Assembly (NCBI GenBank): GCA_947631965.1
Contig: CANRNL010000007.1
Coordinates: forward strand, 1-64,000
DNA: 64,000 bases
Direction: 5' to 3'
Source of the DNA: an uncultured Clostridia bacterium
GTDB taxonomy: Bacteria; Bacillota; Clostridia; Monoglobales; Monoglobaceae
The translations under genes and the position numbers were made by a program. Position 1 is the first letter of the stretch. Every line of letters begins with the position of its first letter. This document shows positions 59,688 to 64,000 of the stretch, piece by piece. The notes under the pieces are model-generated. The model was not told the origin of the DNA. It was given only the letters and a program-made list of their open reading frames with translations, and did not search any database.

Positions 59688-60932
59688 TTATCTTTTATCT
59701 GTGTAATTTTTTCCTACCGTATGCGGAGTATGGAACCACTCTCCGCTGTTCTTTTTAAACATTCCCAAGAAAAATACCGGTATCCACGAAAACAGGTACA
59801 ACGCAAATCCGAAAATATTCTTCAGCACGCAAAAATTCAGCTTTTTGTCCCTGTAGAGCGACGCTATCGCAACTATCAGATTCGACATCAAATATGCGTT
59901 CAGCATAATCAGATTAAACGGATTGTACCAGACCGCGCACACCGTAAAATAACAGTGCGGTATTATGGTGGAAACTATCGTAAGCACGTCTATAAATCCG
60001 AGAATAATCAAGCAGGTCGGATAGAGCATATCGCCCCAGAAATTCATAGCCATATGAACGGGCGCGATTTTTCCCTCTCGGAAGCTCTTTTTGAAAAGCG
60101 GGATTATAAAACGCTTCGCAACGTCCGAAAGTCCCTGCATCCAGCGCGTTCTCTGCCTTACCGAGGTAGACATACTGTCGGGCTTTTCGTCATATACGAC
60201 CGCGTCGTGCGCCCAGCCCACCTTTTCGTCGATAAGCGCGAGCTTTAGGGTGAACTCGGTATCCTCCGCAAGACAGGTCGCGCCCCAGCCAATCTCACGA
60301 ATGAGGTCGGACGCTACCGCGAAGCCTGTTCCGCCGAGACGGCAGCCCATTTCCAAAACGCCTCTCGCACGCTGAGAAAGCCTGTTGTTGAGCCAATACC
60401 ACAGCGAATAAGAAAACGCAAGCCACGAACTGTAGGGGTTTTTACTGTCCAGATAGCCCTGAACCGCTCTGTAACCCGAATTTATTTCTCTGTTCATACA
60501 AAGCAAAAAATCGCTCTTGACAACGTTGTCCGCATCAAAAACCACTATATAATCATATTGTTTGTCCGCCTTAAAAATTCTCTCAAACGCATATTCAAGA
60601 GCAAATCCCTTGCCCTTTTTCACCTCGTCGGTGCGCTCGTAAACGACCGCTCCGTACTTCGCCGCAAGAGCGCCGGTGCCGTCTGTGCAGTTGTCGGCAA
60701 CCACAAACACGTCAAAAAGCTCTTTGGGATAGGTGAGTGCGTTAACGCTTTCAAGCAGACCGCCGATAACCTTTTCCTCGTTATGCGCGGCAACAACAAC
60801 CGCAAACGTATTCATTTTTCCGCTGCGCGGTCTCTCTCTCCTGTCAGCCGCAAGCGAAAAAAACGCTATTGCCAGATAATACATACCGAGCAAAAATATC
60901 AGCATTTCAAAAGCAAAAACAGCATATTTCAA
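59688..60932 (-). CDS. Membrane glycosyltransferase family 2
   Basis: The 414-residue protein has an N-terminal membrane helix, a GT2 catalytic domain (VVAAHNEEKVIGGLLESV, VFDADNVVKSDFL with the DxD, LAEDTEFTLKL, and the QxxRW motif RQRTRWMQG), and three to four C-terminal helices. This is the cellulose/hyaluronan synthase-like layout for building or exporting a surface polysaccharide; the sugar is unknown. The track starts at a TTG inside the ribosome site. AAGGAG lies nine bases before a second TTG that gives MKYAVFAFEML, used here. Confidence 0.9.
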   Translation of the reverse strand: MKYAVFAFEMLIFLLGMYYLAIAFFSLAADRRERPRSGKMNTFAVVVAAHNEEKVIGGLLESVNALTYPKELFDVFVVADNCTDGTGALAAKYGAVVYERTDEVKKGKGFALEYAFERIFKADKQYDYIVVFDADNVVKSDFLLCMNREINSGYRAVQGYLDSKNPYSSWLAFSYSLWYWLNNRLSQRARGVLEMGCRLGGTGFAVASDLIREIGWGATCLAEDTEFTLKLALIDEKVGWAHDAVVYDEKPDSMSTSVRQRTRWMQGLSDVAKRFIIPLFKKSFREGKIAPVHMAMNFWGDMLYPTCLIILGFIDVLTIVSTIIPHCYFTVCAVWYNPFNLIMLNAYLMSNLIVAIASLYRDKKLNFCVLKNIFGFALYLFSWIPVFFLGMFKKNSGEWFHTPHTVGKNYTDKR

Positions 60933-60956
60933 TCCAATACACTCCTTCAAAATTAG

Positions 60957-60985
60957 ATTATATAATATAAGACAGTTTATTGCAA
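60957..60985 (-). promoter_or_regulatory. Promoter of the glycosyltransferase unit
   Basis: TTGCAA (60980-60985) and TATAAT (60957-60962) lie on the minus strand with a 17-bp spacer. The transcript would start just upstream of the ribosome site, which rules out the track's first TTG. Confidence 0.7.
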
Positions 60986-61046
60986 GTATAATTTATAGAA
61001 AAAAGATACAAATTTACCCTAATTTATCGACTGTATACAATAAAAA

Positions 61047-61098
61047 TTGGACAAAAGAAAACTTTTCTGGTAAAATAAATACAACGTATTTATTTTAC
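61047..61098 (+). promoter_or_regulatory. Probable radA promoter overlapping a palindrome
   Basis: TTGGAC (61047-61052) and TAAAAT (61071-61076) are 18 bp apart. A 13-bp inverted repeat (GTAAAATAAATAC/GTATTTATTTTAC, 61070-61098) covers the -10 and start region. It could be an operator. Confidence 0.45.
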
Positions 61099-61165
61099 GC
61101 GTGCGGCGATGATAAAACATAATCAAAATAATATATAATCAAATTATTATCGGAAGGACAAAATT

Positions 61166-62524
61166 ATGAAAGAAAAAACCGTCTTTATATGTACCGAGTG
61201 CGGCAACGAGGCTTCCAAGTGGTCGGGCAAATGCCCCGCCTGCGGAGCGTGGAACACAATGGTCGAGGAAACGCTGAAAGTGCAAAGCGTCGGCAAACAG
61301 CGCGGACTGTCCGTCAAAACAGCCGACATAAAAAACCTCGAAGAAATTCAAACCGATGACGAGGAGCGCATCTCTACCAACATAGGGGAGCTTGACCGCG
61401 TTCTGGGAGGCGGAATAGTAAAGGGCTCTCTTATACTCGTGGGGGGCGACCCCGGCATAGGAAAGTCCACGATTTTACTGCAAATGTGCCGCTCGCTCGG
61501 CGGCGAAGAAAAAATACTCTATGTTTCGGGTGAGGAGTCGCAGCGCCAGCTCAAGCTGAGAGCCGACCGCCTCAATGTGGCAAACCCCCGTCTGCGCGTT
61601 CTATCCGAAACCTCGATGGAGGTAATAACCGACTGTGTCTATCGGGAAAAGCCCGACATCCTTATCATAGATTCGGTGCAGACCATGTATAACCCGCAGA
61701 TAAACTCCGCCGCGGGGAACGCGGTTCAGATACGGGATGCGGCGGTATCCTTTATGAAAATTGCCAAAGAAGAGGGAATTGCGGTATTTCTGGTCGGACA
61801 CGTCACCAAAGACGGCTCTATCGCGGGTCCCAAAATTTTAGAACACATTGTGGATACAGTTTTATATTTTGAAGGGGAGCGCAGGCAGGTCTACCGCATA
61901 CTTCGCGCCGTTAAAAACAGATTTGGCTCGACAAACGAAATCGGCGTTTTTGAAATGCGCGAGGACGGTCTTGAAGAAGTACCCAACCCCTCTCAGGCTA
62001 TGCTTTCGGGCAGACCCGCCGACACGCCGGGTTCCTGCATAGTTTGCACCATGGAGGGCACGCGTCCGGTTCTGGCTGAAATTCAGGCTCTCGTTTCACC
62101 GACAAATTTCGGAAATCCGCGACGAATGACAAACGGCATCGATTTAAGCCGCGCCCTTATGCTCGCGGCGGTGCTGGAAAAACGGGCGGGACTGCACATC
62201 TCGGCATACGACGCATACATAAACATAGTTGGCGGTCTGCGCATAGTGGAGCCCGCGGTTGACCTCGGCGTAATACTCGCGCTTGCGTCCAGCTTCCGAA
62301 ACACCGCGATAGACAGCGGAGTTGTGGCAATCGGCGAAGTCGGTCTTGCGGGCGAACTGCGCGCCTGCACCTTTCCCGAAGCGCGTATAGCCGAAGCCGA
62401 AAAGCTCGGATTCACAAAGTGTATTGTGCCGGGCATAAATCTTAAAAAGCTCAAGCCGTTCAAGAAAATAGAGGTATTCGGGTTTGACGACATACGCAGC
62501 GCAATAGACGCTTTCGTGCAATAA
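61166..62524 (+). CDS. radA: DNA repair protein RadA (Sms)
   Basis: The 452-residue protein has the four-cysteine zinc finger (CTECGNEASKWSGKCPAC) and the RecA-like ATPase (LVGGDPGIGKSTILLQM, with LIIDSVQTM as Walker B). The RadA-specific KNRFGSTNEIGVF motif and a C-terminal Lon-like domain are present. RadA extends recombination intermediates during repair. GGAAGGA precedes the ATG. It is followed by carD, as in many Clostridia and Bacilli. Confidence 0.97.
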   Translation: MKEKTVFICTECGNEASKWSGKCPACGAWNTMVEETLKVQSVGKQRGLSVKTADIKNLEEIQTDDEERISTNIGELDRVLGGGIVKGSLILVGGDPGIGKSTILLQMCRSLGGEEKILYVSGEESQRQLKLRADRLNVANPRLRVLSETSMEVITDCVYREKPDILIIDSVQTMYNPQINSAAGNAVQIRDAAVSFMKIAKEEGIAVFLVGHVTKDGSIAGPKILEHIVDTVLYFEGERRQVYRILRAVKNRFGSTNEIGVFEMREDGLEEVPNPSQAMLSGRPADTPGSCIVCTMEGTRPVLAEIQALVSPTNFGNPRRMTNGIDLSRALMLAAVLEKRAGLHISAYDAYINIVGGLRIVEPAVDLGVILALASSFRNTAIDSGVVAIGEVGLAGELRACTFPEARIAEAEKLGFTKCIVPGINLKKLKPFKKIEVFGFDDIRSAIDAFVQ

Positions 62525-62654
62525 TTTAAAGCGGAGACGACGTATGCGGAAATATCCGCGCTCGGATTACAAATAATACTAAAAAAAGCGACAAAATTGC
62601 CTGTTGAAACTTTCACCGCAGCGCGAAAATTTTTCACAAATTTTTTAAAAAAAG

Positions 62655-62683
62655 TTGTAATTTCAGGTAAACTGTGCTATAAT
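62655..62683 (+). promoter_or_regulatory. Promoter of carD
   Basis: TTGTAA (62655-62660) and TATAAT (62678-62683) are 17 bp apart, with the start codon 60 bp downstream. Confidence 0.75.
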
Positions 62684-62743
62684 TTAGGTATATTTAAGTA
62701 TAATTTTATTCTGTCTTTATACTTTAAGAAAGGATTGTTTAAT

Positions 62744-63217
62744 TTGTTTAATATCGGGGACAAGGTTGTGTACCCTATGCACGGAGCAGGTGTTATCGTT
62801 TCAATTGAAGAAAAGAGAATATTAAACGAGGACCATCAATATTATGTATTAAAAATGCCCGTCGGAGATATGAAAGTTATGCTTCCGATAAACAATGTTG
62901 ACGAAATAGGCGTAAGAGAAATCGTTGACGGCAAAGAGGCTGAAAACGTAATTAAACTGTTTAATGAGTGCGGAGAGGATGACAACAACAACTGGAACAA
63001 GCGCTACCGCGATAATATTGAAAAGCTCAAGTCGGGCGATTTGAGAAAGGTTGCCTGGGTTACCAAAACTTTGCTTCTGCGTGACAAAAAGAAGAGCCTT
63101 TCCAACGCCGAGCGCAAAATGCTTAACAATTCAAAAAACATTCTCATTTCCGAGCTTGTTTTGTCGATGGGAAAGACATATCAGGAAATTGAGGATATTC
63201 TGCTCGGCGCGGTTTGA
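62744..63217 (+). CDS. carD: CarD family transcriptional regulator
   Basis: The 157-residue protein has the RNA-polymerase-interaction domain of CarD/TRCF (FNIGDKVVYPMHGAGVIVSIEEK, VLKMPVGDMKVMLPI) and a C-terminal helical DNA-binding domain (SLSNAERKMLNNSKNILISELVLS). It binds RNA polymerase at promoters and affects open-complex stability. The track starts in-frame at 62597, upstream of and through the promoter. The real start is the TTG at 62744 with AAAGGA nine bases upstream. Confidence 0.93.
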   Translation: MFNIGDKVVYPMHGAGVIVSIEEKRILNEDHQYYVLKMPVGDMKVMLPINNVDEIGVREIVDGKEAENVIKLFNECGEDDNNNWNKRYRDNIEKLKSGDLRKVAWVTKTLLLRDKKKSLSNAERKMLNNSKNILISELVLSMGKTYQEIEDILLGAV

Positions 63218-63246
63218 TTTTCCGCTCCCCGGAGGTGCCTTGCGTT

Positions 63247-63963
63247 ATGTTTAAAAGAAAAGAGCGCGAAATTTCCGCGCGCAAAAACCGCGTTGCCGCG
63301 ATTATTGCGGCGGCGGGCAGCGGCAGCCGTATGAAGTCCGACCAAAACAAGCAATTCATTATGCTCGGCGGCGCGCCTGTTCTCGCGCATACCGTCTCGG
63401 CGTTTGAGGAAGCCGATAGCATAGATGAAATAATTATCGTCACCCGCGAGTGTGACATACTTCTCGCGCGGGATTTGGTCGAGGAGTACGGGTTTTCAAA
63501 GGTTTCCTGCATAATAGCGGGAGGCGCGACAAGGCAGGAGTCTGTTTTCAAAGGTCTTAAAGCTGTTTCAAAGGGCACGTCAATCGTGGCAATTCACGAC
63601 GGAGCGCGCCCCTTTATATCTCCCGATAAAATTGACGAAGCGGTGCAAGCCGCGGCGGTCTGCGGCGCGGCGGCAGTCGGCGTAAGGGTTAAAGACACCG
63701 TCAAGGTCGTCGACGAGAACAATATAATAACGCAAACGCTCGACCGCGCGGGTCTGTGGCAAATACAGACTCCGCAGGTGTTCAAATACGACATTATACT
63801 AAGGGCGCACACCGAAAACGTCGACGCGAACGCAACCGACGACTGTGCGCTTGCCGAAATTGCAGGCGCTAAGGTCACAATGCTGGAGGGCAGCTACAGC
63901 AATATAAAAATAACCACGAAAGAGGACTTAATTACAGGAAGAGCAATCTTGGAGGAAAGCTGA
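63247..63963 (+). CDS. ispD: 2-C-Methyl-D-erythritol 4-phosphate cytidylyltransferase
   Basis: The 238-residue enzyme has the nucleotidyltransferase start AAIIAAAGSGSRM followed by a Lys-rich loop, the GGATRQESVFKGL motif and the VAIHDGARPF motif. The QTPQVFKYDII and TDDCALAE motifs near the end are also present. It performs the third step of the MEP isoprenoid pathway. The track starts at a TTG overlapping carD. GGAGG lies 11 bases before the ATG used here. ispF follows at once. Confidence 0.95.
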   Translation: MFKRKEREISARKNRVAAIIAAAGSGSRMKSDQNKQFIMLGGAPVLAHTVSAFEEADSIDEIIIVTRECDILLARDLVEEYGFSKVSCIIAGGATRQESVFKGLKAVSKGTSIVAIHDGARPFISPDKIDEAVQAAAVCGAAAVGVRVKDTVKVVDENNIITQTLDRAGLWQIQTPQVFKYDIILRAHTENVDANATDDCALAEIAGAKVTMLEGSYSNIKITTKEDLITGRAILEES

Positions 63964-63964
63964 A

Positions 63965-64000
63965 ATGGATTTCAGAATAGGATTCGGTTATGACGCGCAC
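63965..64000 (+). CDS. ispF: 2-C-Methyl-D-erythritol 2,4-cyclodiphosphate synthase, first 12 codons
   Basis: The ATG at 63965, one base after the ispD stop, has GGAGG nine bases upstream and opens MDFRIGFGYDAH. The D-x-H pair is the metal-binding start of IspF (usually RIGHGFDVH). The rest lies outside the window. The ispD-ispF order is standard for the MEP pathway. Confidence 0.85.
   Translation, partial: MDFRIGFGYDAH

Overview
The window looks like the chromosome of an endospore-forming, S-layer-bearing member of the Clostridia that lives on plant polysaccharides. Three observations support this. The yabP-yabQ-divIC-yabR cluster and a ydcC-like lipoprotein next to alr and a MazF pair match the gene order of spore-forming Firmicutes. 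At least three proteins carry S-layer-homology (SLH) modules. A pectin and hemicellulose gene set is present: PL1 pectate lyase, rhamnogalacturonan acetylesterase, GH43, GH3, KduI and a RpiB/DhuI-like isomerase. The content resembles pectinolytic gut Clostridia such as Monoglobus, but this is inference; no 16S or marker comparison was possible. No phage, insertion sequence, CRISPR array or rRNA is visible.

Layout. 1-3.5 kb: tail of a surface protein with 30 EPEPTV-type hexapeptide repeats and a degenerate SLH end, an anion permease and an aldo/keto reductase-ferredoxin protein. 3.5-4.25 kb: non-coding, packed with fold-back repeats. 4.25-4.8 kb: five-tRNA operon (Val-Asp-Phe-Gly-Cys) with its own promoter and terminator. 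5-18 kb: housekeeping genes on the minus strand (hslO, cold-shock protein, Gfo/Idh oxidoreductase, recG, Asp23, SbcC/D-like pair, yebC, SPFH-NfeD pair, divIC and yab cluster). 18-24.4 kb: secreted PL1 and CE12 enzymes. 24.4-33 kb: gltA-like oxidoreductase, galE, split transketolase, YitT, and the cysE-cysS-mrnC operon. 33.3-43 kb: a 1758-residue SLH protein, then an island-like stretch with lactate permease, a decayed ORF and an SLH-GH18 protein. 43-54.9 kb: kduI-GH43, a ROK sugar kinase, an AraC regulator divergent from a 2052-residue GH3, and the isomerase. 55-61 kb: MazF/antitoxin, alr, ydcC-like, an AcpS-NnrD fusion and a glycosyltransferase. 61-64 kb: radA, carD, ispD and the first codons of ispF.

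How the genes fit together. PL1 and CE12 would cut and deacetylate pectin outside the cell, and GH43 and GH3 would trim arabinose or xylose side chains. KduI and the DhuI-like isomerase would process unsaturated uronates, and ROK kinase, GalE and transketolase would feed sugars into central metabolism. The AraC gene and GH3 share a short divergent region with 19-bp direct repeats spaced 21 bp, a likely operator.

Many minus-strand genes have clear SigA promoters with 17-bp spacing. Several use TTG starts fixed by strong Shine-Dalgarno sites, so several ORF-track starts were moved. Two genes are absent from the track: the 58-residue antitoxin and partial ispF. The first gene is shown there in the wrong frame.
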